Below the pieces are notes generated by a model. That model did not search any database, was not told where the DNA came from, and saw only the letters and a list, made by a program, of their open reading frames with translations. From Odontesthes bonariensis (lineage: Eukaryota; Chordata; Actinopteri; Atheriniformes; Atherinopsidae): a stretch of DNA of 64,000 bases. The stretch lies in the NCBI RefSeq assembly GCF_027942865.1, contig NC_134515.1:29440449-29504448 (forward strand). Reading direction: 5' to 3'. Both the position numbers and the translations under genes were made by a program. Position 1 is the first letter of the stretch; the number at the start of each line of letters is the position of its first letter. Shown here piece after piece: positions 15,801-26,222 of this stretch.

Positions 15801-16678
15801 TCAGTTTATGCTCTCAAACTTCCAAAGCCCCACCAGAGCTGTACTGATCTCTCGACTGAAGCCCTATCCCATGGGGGGGTGACAGTTTGATCGTTCATTT
15901 GTTAACTTGGCAAGGTTTGAAATGGTTGCACCGCACTGTAGAGAGAGAATTGCAAGATTAAAATGTCTGGACAACGGCTTAAGAAGCATGGAAGAGAAAC
16001 ATTGCATATTAGTTACATGCATATATTTGTGAATGAGTTAAACCTGTGTGATGGTAAAGTGTTGATCTGTAATATCACACTGTATAAAACACAATGGCTA
16101 TTGTGCTGGAGCAACACTTCTGAGCCATAAAACACATAGTCTAAATCTCCTCCTGTGAAGAAATACTCCTCACACCAGGTACACACAGTTTAAAAATAAA
16201 CCATAGGAGTTGCGTTAAATCACAATTTAGCCAATATCAGTCACCACAAGGCTTCTTGTCTATTCAGTAAGAGCAATTTGGAGTGAGAGCATTAAACAGA
16301 ATTGGTTGGTTTATTATCTTTATTCCATGGCAATCCACCCGTGTAGCAGAAGGTTAATAAATCATAGATTGCAAGCTGCCCGTTTGTCAATGTGCACATC
16401 CATGCTGGAGGGGACAGGCTGCTGGGATTCATTCTCATCATGGAAAATTGAGCTCGGTTAGTGATGCAGAGAAATGCTCTGCAAGTCTGCATGGGACGGA
16501 GAGAGACAATGCAAGAGTCACAAAGACTGGACGTCGGGTTACACCAAGCAGCACCGCACTGCACACGGTCAAGCCTGTCCGGCGGGAGATGAATACAAAC
16601 GAAGAAAGTGTGAATGAGGGAAATCACTATTTTTTCCCCCCCACTGCAGAATACCCCCCGTCTATCTCTCTCTCTCTG

Positions 16679-16736
<58 letters not shown>

Positions 16737-16751
16737 ACACACACACACACA

Positions 16752-16790
<39 letters not shown>

Positions 16791-16907
16791 GCACACACAA
16801 CATATTTGCTCCAAATCTAAGGGGGAGAAAGCAAAGTGAGAATAAAACAATCTGAAATACACACATACCAGCTCCGTGGTCATATTTTGTTGAGTTGTGG
16901 CAATCAT
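545..16907 (-). CDS. DPP6/DPP10-family dipeptidyl-peptidase-like protein, 5' exons only (partial)
   Basis: Six exons were read on the minus strand: 16869-16907 (candidate exon 1, MIATTQQNMTTEL), 8438-8552, 7434-7529, 7186-7280, 4060-4131 and 545-597. All have GT-AG borders and phases agree throughout. Exon 2 encodes a short cytosolic stretch, the family signature RNWKGIGIA, and one transmembrane helix ending ILLTP. Exons 3-6 begin the extracellular beta-propeller (VTMEDLESDDFKVHDP, EGHVLTFSL, RFVLLAHNI, SFTASYAIY). DPP6 and DPP10 are single-pass type II proteins that bind Kv4 channels and lack protease activity. Some pieces resemble DPP10 (LGS before the helix, GHV, TASYxIY) and one resembles DPP6 (VTxEDL..DFKxHDP), so this may be neither. 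The propeller remainder and hydrolase domain lie beyond the left edge, so the catalytic residues cannot be judged. Exon 1 is the least certain part: it rests only on a GTATGT donor in the right phase and its position next to the GC-rich upstream region. Confidence 0.85.
1071..1120. repeat. (GT)n microsatellite
   Basis: Near-perfect GT dinucleotide run with two GC interruptions. It lies in the intron between exons 5 and 6 of the DPP-like gene. The rest of this intron (598-4059) shows nothing else I can name apart from the CA run at 3776-3844. Confidence 0.95.
3776..3844. repeat. (CA)n microsatellite
   Basis: About 34 CA units with a single GA interruption, in the same DPP-like intron as the GT run. 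Likely polymorphic. Confidence 0.95.
4916..5955 (+). mobile_element. 3' end of a fish non-LTR retrotransposon (L2/Rex1-like LINE)
   Basis: A decayed reverse-transcriptase C-terminus can be read at 4920-5250: LQLIQNAAERVL, then HISPVLPSLHRFLVKSRTEFKI, then AFSYQAPLLWNQLP. This is the usual ending of fish L2/Rex1-type LINE ORFs. It is followed by a 3' UTR containing the common block around 5497-5560 (CCAGCCGGTCGAGGCAGATG and the CTTCCTGTTAAAAGGGA block). The element ends with TTGTGATTTGGCACAATATA and an AATA/GAATA-type tail near 5911-5955. Frameshifts and stops show it is dead. It lies in the DPP-like intron 4132-7185, on the opposite strand to the gene. Family placement is from memory. Confidence 0.75.
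9050..9330. repeat. Arm of a high-copy fish interspersed DNA repeat
   Basis: Contains the motif TTGAATTTGATGCTAGCAAC followed by GTTCCAAAGAAGTTGAGACA and an AAAACACCTGGTGGAA block. I recognise these from a very abundant fish non-autonomous DNA transposon. No ORF of its own. It lies in the 8.3-kb intron 1 of the DPP-like gene (8553-16868). Exact family and ends are not established. Confidence 0.5.
10590..10800. repeat. Second, inverted arm of the same high-copy fish repeat
   Basis: Contains CTGGCATCAAATTCAAAATA, the inverse of the motif at 9095-9115, and then GATTTGCAAATCATTGCATT and ACATTTTTGGAGATGGGTTG, which resemble the terminal block of that repeat. Together with the arm at 9050-9330 it suggests one decayed copy spanning about 1.7 kb, or two separate fragments. 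Confidence 0.45.
11355..11440 (+). mobile_element. Tc1/mariner transposase fragment
   Basis: The plus strand translates to GGGLMIWACFSATGPEHLAVIE, close to the conserved GGGxMIWGCFSATGPGHL block of Tc1-like transposases. It then meets a stop. Only this short piece of the transposase was recognised. The DNA on its left (10958-11340) has open frames but no family I know. Confidence 0.65.
11441..12050 (+). repeat. Probable 3' end of a retroelement (T-rich, AATAAA near end)
   Basis: A T-rich, low-complexity tract is followed by a segment of unusual composition ending GTTTAATAAAGACTTGTTTG and a GTCTGGCCTGCTGTTTGC block. This resembles the 3' ends of RTE-like and related fish retroelements. No coding sequence seen. 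The assignment rests on resemblance only. Confidence 0.3.
12051..16660. other. Intron sequence without recognised features
   Basis: This 4.6-kb part of intron 1 of the DPP-like gene has only short chance reading frames. I see no splice-bordered coding exon, RNA gene or transposon in it. Conserved non-coding elements are possible but cannot be judged from one sequence. Confidence 0.5.
16672..16798. repeat. Compound CT / CA / CG / CA microsatellite
   Basis: CTCTCT, then about 19 CA units, a (GC)n block at 16721-16734, then more than 25 CA units with one TC and one CG interruption. The run is almost entirely alternating purine-pyrimidine, the composition that favours left-handed Z-DNA. It begins about 70 bases inside intron 1, just after the candidate first coding exon of the DPP-like gene. 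Confidence 0.95.
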
Positions 16908-18783
16908 TATAATCCGCAACAAGCTCTGCTGCGCGCGCGTATCCTCAGAACCCGCCGAGCAGCTGCACTGTTCTCTTGCGGAGCTTTTTCTGCATGCTCC
17001 TCTTCTTGCAAGTTTGTCTTCCGTGGGCTGGTGGTCCTCCCTACCTCACCCTCCCTCTCTCTCTGCTTGGGTCATTCCCTCAGCTCTCTCCAATCTGCCA
17101 ATTGTCTATTGATTCGGTTGGAGATTCATCGCGAGGACGTGTTGAGTGTAAAGATATACTACAAACCACTCGAGCTGTTTCAGCAAAAAAAAAAAAGAAC
17201 AACAGTATAACAATGAAATGTTCTGAATGATGAACAGTCAGTCTAAGTGAAAAGTACAGCTGTATTGTTATAAGTCAGTAGGCTATACTTATATAGTTTA
17301 ATTGCGCACGTTGGATTCACCTTCATCTGAATGGTTGCCTATGCAGCAATGCGAAGTATTTAATATATCTGCCACCTTTATGACTCGTGCAGACATGTTG
17401 GACACATTCTAGCACATGTGGTCAGGCTGTGATATGTCGAGTCCAATTACCAGGGTACTGCAGGTAAAATCGGCTTCACATTTGAGGCATTTAAGCTTAC
17501 TCTCGTGCTTACTTCTTGAGATTACATTTTCCATTTCTAAACCTGTCATCTCGAAGGTCATTTAGAATCATATTCAAATGTTTCTGCATTAAATTGTGTC
17601 GGGCCAACTAAAAAGAAGCTGACAGGAATTTGATCATAAAGCAGCATAAATAGTACAATATCACTTTGTATGACCATGAAGTAAATTGTACCTTTATTAC
17701 CTTAAGTGTATTTTCATTATGAAAATGAAATGCTTGCACACCTCAATGAGAAGAAATGTACTAATAACAGACCTTGCAGTGTGGTGTGATTGTGAATGAA
17801 GAAGGACTTATTCCACCCCTGAATATTGTCTTCTTTTGTACACAACAACAATATCAACAACAACAACAACAATCTTCAAACACTGGTAGGCAGACACACA
17901 TCCCATTTTTTAAGTTACAACAATGAATTTTCTTCTTCTTTAGAGCCCCCCCTCCACACACACACTGTTTATTTTCATACTCATAAATGTATACTTTGGG
18001 CTAACAAACATTAGATATAAGACAACTATAACTACACCACTGAACTCTAAATGTTACAGCTTAACGTGACACCGTAATAGTTTTCTTTCATTTTTTTATT
18101 GTAAATAGACAAAAAGGAAACAATAATTAGAGAATTCTTCATAGAGCTAATTTACACAAAAAACACAAACAATTTAATCAAATTCCCAGTTAAGACTAAA
18201 AAAAAAATCTGTTGTTTTGAAAAAGAACAATTGAAAGTGTAACTATGGCTCCAATTTTCAGCAGAATGAGCGAGTTGGCAGTTGTAGGAAACCAACGCAG
18301 GCTGACCTCATGTCACACAGGGTAATGGTGATACTTCTGACTACAAGTTTTTGGTCATCTTACTGCAGATACGAGGCGCTTTACTCCTAAGCAACAGCCA
18401 TGAATACAGGTGAATGGCATTACAGCTACACTTTACAGTATTTCTAGTCAATAGCCATTGTAATTCCAACCGACACATTCTATGAAAAAAAAAAAAATCC
18501 CCAATTTGTACTTTATTATGAAAGTCTCCACCGGAAGTCTAATGTTTTGGTTCGAATCCCTCCCCCAGTTCTTCTTTGTGTCCGATTTTAATTGGTACGT
18601 AATTTTAATATTAGTTTATACTTTTAAACGGTGGTATATCTGTTTGTATCTTTGCTTATTTCTGTGTGTTCGTGTGAGCGTTTATACGGTGAGTGGCTGT
18701 TGCAGTTGTTTTATTTTTTTAAAATGAATACTCAGAAGTTGTTTCCGTTTGTCGCCTTGACGTTAGCGCGGCGTTCTTCACTC

Positions 18784-18806
18784 ATTGGCTAGCGGCGAAA
18801 TTTGAA
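18784..18806 (+). promoter_or_regulatory. racgap1 promoter: inverted CCAAT box and CDE/CHR-like cell-cycle element
   Basis: ATTGG (inverted CCAAT, NF-Y type) is at 18784-18788. GCGGC, four bases, then TTTGAA follows at 18792-18806. A CDE (GGCGG-like) four bases before a CHR (TTTGAA) is the arrangement in promoters repressed by DREAM and switched on in G2/M. It lies about 150 bases before the donor of the likely first non-coding exon of racgap1, a G2/M cytokinesis gene. Motifs are seen directly; function is inferred. Confidence 0.6.
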
Positions 18807-18829
18807 ATGCAACGCGCTCAGAATAGCTT

Positions 18830-18952
18830 TGTGTGGATGCGCAAGGATATACACAAAGTGGTTGGCCGCTACAAAAAGAAAAGGAGAAAAAAACAAAAAA
18901 CAGCCTGCATACTGAACATTTCTGGAGGGCTTTTTGTATATAACTTTTCCTG
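18830..18952 (+). other. racgap1: Likely 5' untranslated exon of racgap1
   Basis: The sequence reads TTCCTG then GTAAGTTG, a strong donor at 18953. The next strong acceptor (TTATTTTCAG) is at 19326, right before the exon that carries the racgap1 start codon. The left end (transcription start) is a guess placed just after the CCAAT/CHR motifs. Confidence 0.55.
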
Positions 18953-19349
18953 GTAAGTTGCAAGCTGTTGGTTGGAAGTGTTTTGTAGCAGGAGAGATGA
19001 AGAAAAAGTTAATTTAACTTCCGTGTTTTTTTTCGTTAGCAGTTATCATGTAAACGTTGAGTGAGTGTAACGTTATTTCCTGGCGAGGTAGCGTTGAAAA
19101 ACTAACAATAGGGGTACATCTAAGAAAATAAATAATTCAAGTAACGGAAGGATAATGGACTACAGCAGGACATTTTGATGTATTATGCTATTGTAAAGCA
19201 ATTACTGGTATATCTTGAAAAACGCCCACACACGAGCTCAAATGTGAGGAATATACATTCACAAGCACGTGTACTGTTATCCTATGACTTAAATGTAAAT
19301 CAACCTGCTATGTCTTTTATTTTCAGAGGATTTGGAGTTGTAGGACAGG

Positions 19350-22300
19350 ATGGAGACTGCGGTGCTGAGCCTCCAGAGCTTACATGATAAGCTGAGGACA
19401 CAAGTTGACCATCTCAACGAGAACATTGAACCCAGTATGTGGCCCGTGTGGTTCTTTGTCTTATCTTTATTGTCTCTCACTTGACCCAAATTCTTTACAG
19501 TCTTATGTAGTTGCCTGCTCCAACACTATGTGGATTTTCTCTCAGACTTCATTCAGATGGCACAAAACTTTGAAGACTGCCGTCGCAAATGGTTGAGGAC
19601 CGAGCATGAGCTGGGATCTTGCAAAGACACGCTCAGAAATGCGGAGATGGAGAGGGGAGCCTTGGAGGTCAAACTGAAACATGCCCGCAACCAAGTAGAT
19701 GTGGAGATCCGTCGCAGACAAAAGGCTGAGACTGATTGTGAGACCCTGGTATGTTTAATTCAATGCCACCCTCTGTTTGTTGAATCTTGGCCGACTGCTT
19801 TGTTTCAGCTGGCTCTCAATGTGAACCATTTGCATTTTTGTAATGCAGGACCGTCAAATTCAGTTGATCAGGGACCTTTTGACAAGCGAGGGATCCGCTA
19901 ACAGCATTCAGCTGAGTGCCGAACAGCGTTCTGCTCTTGCCTTCCTGAACACAAACAGTCAGGGGGCGAGCAACCTGAACACCAGCCGAAGGTAAGAAAC
20001 TCACAGATGAATATGTTTATTGAATACAGTTCCTGTTAGTGATGAATATTTCAAGTAATTTGCCCTGCGTTTTCTTTTGGGAATGCTTCCATATTTGAAC
20101 TGGTAGTGTGCCAAATAAAACCGCTTGCTGAGATCTTTTGGACAGAGCTGCTGGTGTATGAACTCAGGTCATGCATTTTCTCTTGATCTCTCCCTCTCCC
20201 CACAGACTGCTGACAATAGATGAGTCCGCGTCCATCTTGTCAGATATCAGCTATGACAAAACGGATGACTCTCTTGTAAGTTCTTCCCGTTTCAGCATAG
20301 TCTAGTATTTAAGCAGGATGAGCATACTTTAAAAGTACCCGTCTTAAGTTTAGGATCTGACCCTGATGTGTTTGATCTGTGACAGGACTGGGACTCCTCC
20401 ACTGTGAGGACAGTGCGACTCAAGAAACGAGAAAAAAGGGTATGTTAGCTACATGTGCACTACTTGTCTTTTAAAAATGAGAAGTTGGGGGGTGGGTTTA
20501 TGCTGAATGCAAGTATAGGTGTCATGACCTCTGTCTTGTTTTCAGCGCTCCTCAAGAAACCACGTTGATGGTCCTCCAGTTGCTTCGAAAAGGTCTCGAT
20601 CAACGGGCAGGACTGCAGAGAGGGTGAGTACATTGGCTCAATCCGAGTGTCATCGTCACCTTTCCATTGATGTGACTTTAAGACCGAAGACCAGAATTTT
20701 GTTAGCGCCTGAATTTAGGCTTGTTGCAGCCAGGTATTAAACTTTAAATAGTTTTGTTGCCTGTGGTTATGCTGACTGTCACCGATTGTAACAGGGGAAC
20801 GAGACCCTCGTGACGAAGACAACAGTGACCGTCCCTACAAATGGAGGACCTGTTGAGGCAGTTTCTACCATTGAGACTGTTCCTTACTGGACTCGCAGCA
20901 GGAGAAAGACTGGTAAGATTCATTAAATTCCTTTCAAGTCTGCGTACACCACCTGGGATAAGCCTGCCCACTGGCGGCTTTTCACGATGCCCATGTTACT
21001 GTTTTCAAAAGCTTGTTTGCTGAAAATGGCAAATTTTGCTGGTCATCGTCATTGCGGCCTTGGCCAGGTGCCTCCCATGTCATTACGATGAGGTTTAACA
21101 CTACAACTACCAGGATTTTTCTGCCTACCTAGAAGTACCAGAGAGGGGTCATTTGACCCAATACACTAATCACTCATTTTGTTATGGTAATGAGGCTGTT
21201 AGGGGCCGTGTGTGGGATGAGGGGTGAGGGGGTCACACCTTACAGTGGTAACAGCCAAGACAAACAGGGACAGACAGCTTCTTCCCAAGGGCTGTCGGCC
21301 TCCAAAATCACCACAGGTAAATAGCAACTTGCATGAAGATATCAGCAGCAAAGACAGATAGCACAGTTTGGTGGACAGTGTGTTACAGTTTTTCTCCATT
21401 GGTTTGGCTCATTTCTTGAAACTGAGATGTCATTCTCAAAACATGGACAAATCCCAAAGCTAATTTGCAGTTCCTCACAACAGAATGGCATTTATCATTG
21501 CTTTCATCAAATTTCAAATGCTTTTGTACATGTCTCAATCATTTAGTACATCCTTGCAAATGGCTATGTACAAGCATCCTACAGTAACACAATCAGCTTA
21601 TATTTAGTACAATTTTCAAATGAATGTACCTTGCTGATCTATCCCAATTGGTTATCTATCGCAATTGTTAGATGGATAAATACCAGTGCATGTGGACTAC
21701 TGCTTCATTTCCCTCAAGAATTTTGTGGTGAAAGAAGCTCCTCTCCAAGGAACGAAGATGCAGAGATAGAGCACTCAACCCACATTTCCACAACAAAAGG
21801 AGTGTCCGCAGGGGGTCCAAAGGGTCAAATGACCCTCTTGTGGGTCTTTTAGGTAAAAAGGTCAATTGACCCCTCCGCGGAGAAGTTCAATTCATTTGTG
21901 TAGAACCAACTAATGGGACTGATTTGTAATTTTCTTTATTTGAAAGGCTTATACCTAATTCTTTCAATTTACCAACAAAATTGCTTCCCACATTTGATTT
22001 CCTCTATAACTGTAACATACATTTCCCCCTTTTGATATAGAACAATTTCTACAATAAGAAAAAAAAAACTCAGAAGAAAGGCAGAGAGGTTTTAGCTGCA
22101 TGTCAAGCAGCCACACTGTTAACATCTGTGCCGAAATGAAAGTCTTGACGTTCCGTATACGCATTGCACATATCGCACGGCTTGCATGAAACTGGCCTTG
22201 CGGACATCATTGTTTTTGTTGTAAATGATTGCATTCAGCGGCTCTGTACACAGAAATCATTAGTACGAAAGAGGACCTGGCGTTGGAAATGTCACCACAG

Positions 22301-25300
22301 CAAATGAAATTCTAACTTGAGGTCTTTGGCGTGCTGACGGCTCTGTTCTTTTCCACCATTGCATTTGCCTGTGTTCAGATATTAAACAAGAAAAAAAAAA
22401 AATAGTCTCAGACCACCACACATAATTTATGCTCGTGCTTTGAAGTTGACCCACATGCATATGTTGCCTCTTGTCTTAACGAGGGAACAAAAACTAGTGT
22501 CGGAATGAAAAGCAACGTCTTGAATAATCTTCGGTCTGGAAAGTCAGTAAATGAGCAGCACTTTTTTTTTTTTTTTTTTTTTAAACAGAAATCCTTGATA
22601 TTTGAGGTGTCTAAGAAACAGGTGTTCATTTCCTATTTCTCCTGTTCAGCTGCCATGGAGTGGGACTCTGAATCTGTCAAGTCTGAGAATGTTTTCAAGC
22701 TACCTGGGAATCCTGAGGGAGCGTCGAAAGCTGAGCCCGGCACTCCACAGAGCCACGGATGTGTCCGTCTCCATGAGTTCGTCTCCAAAACTGTAAGTAT
22801 GCCATCGGGACACTCCGGATTCTAGGCTTGATTTGATCAGATTTGAATAATTTCACAATATCATTTCATTTTAATGTTTGTACACAAAGTTGTTTTTTTA
22901 AGATTTAGAAAAACATGTTTCAATAGGTCATCAAGCCGGAATCCTGTGTGCCGTGTGGAAAGAGGATCAAGTTTGGGAAGATTTCCCTGAAATGCCGTGA
23001 CTGCAGAGTGGTCTCGCACCCTGAATGTCGCGATAGGTGCCCTCTGCCGTGCATCCCCAACCTGGGTGGCACACCGGTCAAAATCGGGGAGGTATGAGAT
23101 TGTGTTTTTTATTTTTTTTATGAACTTTTCTCTTGATTTGCAGGCTTCTGTCCGGTCAGCTGACACGGTTTCCATTCTGATTTCAGGGTGTCCTCGCAGA
23201 CTACGTCCCAGTCACCTCACCAATGATTCCTCCCCTGGTGGTCCACTGTGTGAGTGAGATTGAACAAAGGGGCCTGCATGAGGTGAGTGGCGTTTAACTG
23301 TTGTGATTATTGGGAAGAAATATGAAGGATTTTAAAGCCTCACATTATTTTGAATTGATTCCCCAGAATCTGAGATGGAGAGCTGTTACTAAGGTTTTAC
23401 TTACTGTTACCAGGAGACTGAATTTGTTATTGGTTTGTGAAAAAGCTCCAAGTCTCTTGATTGTTATCTGATTTTGCTGCCGTCTCTGTCTGTTGCTTTA
23501 TGATCGGCTCCGGTCTCACTTTTTAACTTAACCCTTTTTTTCCTAAGCAGCAACTGTTTAAAATATTGGCTTTTTCTAATCTTAAACAAATGAACTTCTT
23601 TCTCTGCTGTTTGGAGGCCATATAGGCTTTTGTACAATAAAAAGCCTCGTTCATTCAAATGTACACCATGTACAGTTTCCACTTTGAAAGTCTAGTTCCT
23701 AAACTACTTTAACAGTATATGATTTATAATTGTGCTTGTCCTTTTTCTTGAGGCTGGTCTGTACCGTCTGTCCGGCGCTGATCGCACAGTAAAGGAGCTG
23801 AAGGAGAAATTTCTCCGCAGCAAAACTGTTCCCGTGCTCAGCAAAGTGGACGACATCCACGCCATTACTGGCCTCCTCAAGGACTTCCTGAGAAACCTGA
23901 AGGAGCCCCTTCTCACTTTCCGCCTCAACCGTCCCTTCATGGAGGCAGCCGGTGTGTGTTTTTGTGACTGAGCTGACGTGGGAGGAGGGGGGGGGGGGGG
24001 GGGCTTCATAGCAAGAAAACATTTGGAAAATGTGCTTTGTAGTTGTATTTGAAATGATCGCAATATTGTTAATGGAAGGCAGAAATCAAAGACGAACAGT
24101 AAATGCAAGTTCCTAACTGCTCCTGTTTGTTCTGAGCATTGATAGCTGGTGTGAATTGGTCTGTAACTGTAAAAGACTGTCAGTTTCAGTGGTTATTGCT
24201 TTTTGATCCTGCTTTTGTTTATCGCTGAAGTCGGACACGACTTAAGTTGTTAGTTGAGTTCTTATTCTTGTCCTCTGCTGACAGACTTGTTCTTTGTTCT
24301 CCTACAGAGGTTTCAGATGATGACAACAGCAAAGCTCTGATGTACCAAACAATTAGCGACCTGCCGCAGCCCAACAGAGACACGCTGGCTTTCTTGGTCC
24401 TTCACCTTCAGAGGTTAGCAGCACCCACTCTCCTCTGAATATAACACTGATTGAGCTTTGATGCCTTAAAAATTCCGGCAGCAAATTGGGATTGAGTGAC
24501 ATTTGCACTTTTCACAGTTCTGCTGTATCCTCTAAAATGAATCGGATTGAATAGCTTTAGTAAAACAAAAAATGTAAAACGTACAGATTTGGTATGTGGT
24601 TTCATGCACATTAACCGAGTCTTGAATAAATCCTACAGAGTTGCCGACAGCTTGGACACTAAGATGAACATCAGTAATCTGGCCCGAGTCTTTGGTCCAA
24701 CTATTGTTGGTCACGGAATTCCTAACCCGGAGCCGATGACGATCCTCCAGGATACCAAACGACAGCCTAAGGTTGGTTTGAGGAGTCGATAATGTCTTTT
24801 GTATGCGTCTTATAATTGTGTGTTTGCTGCACCGCGGTTCAATCAAGTTAATAAGCGGGAAAGATTAGACATGGGTGCATATATCTGGGAATGATAAAAC
24901 GGGCTGCTCGCATTAGGAGTTGAAGGTGTGCAGCTTCACCTGCAGATCTCGATGTAAAAGCCTGTTAATGCTGCTGTTATCACCTTGTTATATTTACAGC
25001 CGATCCACCGACTGTCTGAGTCAAGTCTCAGGTATATAGACATGGCTTTTTTTAAAATGCATTTTTTTTCCTGCAGGTATCAATAAAATTGCAATTGGCC
25101 GAGGGCAAACGTTATGTGCAACTCATTTTCATGCAGTTCCATCACTGTACGTGTCCGGTTGAATATTTTAAATGTTAGATAACCGGCTTTTGAAAACGCA
25201 TCAAGGCTGATTTTGATGAGATAAAAGCAGTTCTCTTGTGATTTTCATTTGAATTCAGCAGAGCAACTCAGGATACGTGAATATTAAAGGGCCTTTGCAG

Positions 25301-26222
25301 CATAAACTAAAGCATATGTGGATGTTTGATTGGATTAGATGTCAATTCAATTCCAAAGAATATAAATGAGTCTTTTGTAGGAAATTCCGCACAATTTGGA
25401 TTTGATGTTAAAACAGTTTTGCTTGTCGAAATAAGGCCCATTATTGTGATCAATAAGGACGACAAAGGAACTGGTCTTCTACAACAGTTTTAGGGCTGTA
25501 ATGTTACACACCAGGAAATCATCATAGTCCCTTGAAATGTTTGATAGTTGCTCTTTAAAGTCTGGCCCAAAGCAACACTGTTTGACTAGAATGAGGCAAC
25601 ACACTGAAATAAGCTCATCTAACCTCATCTCCGTTTTCTATTTAGGTTGTGGAGTGTCTGCTGGCTCTGCCGGTGGATTACTGGGGCCAGTTTGTGATGG
25701 CAGAAAACGGGCAGCCAAACTTGGACCATTTGATCATCGAGAACGCAAACTGCTATGCCACCCCTGAGAGAAGTATGTCGCCCCTTTAACCGTCTCCCAT
25801 GCCGCAGCGCTTGTTTCAGTATAGGCACATTTATTTTTTTTTAAGTTATTCACTGTCAAACATTGCATGGAAGCCTGAGGTGGTAATGTTGATTGTTTGG
25901 AATTGTTGCAGTGAGCATGCTTGGACCTCTGACCACTCCAGAGCACCAGTTAAACAAAACCCCCTCCTCCAGCTCCTTATCTCAGCGAATGAAGTCCTCG
26001 CTGACACCCAGGTAAACACGCAGCACAACCGCACCGCCGTGCCCAGCTTTAACACTGTCATAATCCTGTTTAATCAGTGGTGCAATGTCTAGCTTTACCG
26101 ACTATGACTCCTAAATAATGATTCATGATGTGCACTTTTATTGCAGGTTTGGGAGCAAGAGCAAATCGGCTGTTGGATTTTCTCGCCAAGGGAAGTTCTT
26201 TGCTTCTCCTCTGCTGAAATAA
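19350..26222 (+). CDS. racgap1: Rac GTPase-activating protein 1 (MgcRacGAP/CYK-4), complete
   Basis: Sixteen coding exons: 19350-19434, 19546-19748, 19849-19991, 20206-20275, 20386-20439, 20546-20623, 20795-20912, 22650-22792, 22927-23091, 23187-23282, 23753-23951, 24308-24413, 24639-24771, 25646-25772, 25912-26011, 26147-26222. All junctions are GT-AG and in phase, giving 631 aa (human 632). The N-terminal coiled coil (about 30-110, [13 protein letters not shown]) is where the family binds KIF23 to form centralspindlin. A C1 zinc finger spans about 292-341 ([11 protein letters not shown]...[12 protein letters not shown]). A RhoGAP domain spans about 355-550, with the arginine finger in [12 protein letters not shown] near residue 390 and the [14 protein letters not shown] block. 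The C-terminus FFASPLLK matches the family. The protein drives central-spindle assembly and RhoA control in cytokinesis. Its neighbour at 27935 is convergent. The 1.7-kb intron 20913-22649 holds a possible repeat; the others are short. Confidence 0.97.
21095..21890. mobile_element. Possible piggyBac-like non-autonomous remnant
   Basis: TTAA at 21095 is followed by CACTACAACTACCAGGA and a GGGTCATTTGACCC palindrome near 21147-21160. Near the other end are GGGTCAAATGACCC and GGTCAATTGACCCC (about 21824-21870). Repeated GGTCA..TGACC palindromes just inside a TTAA edge resemble some fish piggyBac elements. The right terminus is not intact. It lies in racgap1 intron 7. Confidence 0.35.

Noticed and set aside
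16448-16855. 135-codon plus-strand frame with His/Thr repeats
   Set aside because: It is the CA microsatellite read as codons, with no splice context and no recognisable flanking protein.
17826-18014. 62-codon frame with an Asn run
   Set aside because: A short CAA/AAC trinucleotide repeat produces the Asn run; no other evidence of coding.
19501-19545. Earlier acceptor for racgap1 exon 2 at 19500 (TTTACAG)
   Set aside because: Using it puts a stop in frame; the acceptor at 19545 keeps phase and restores the family sequence [11 protein letters not shown].
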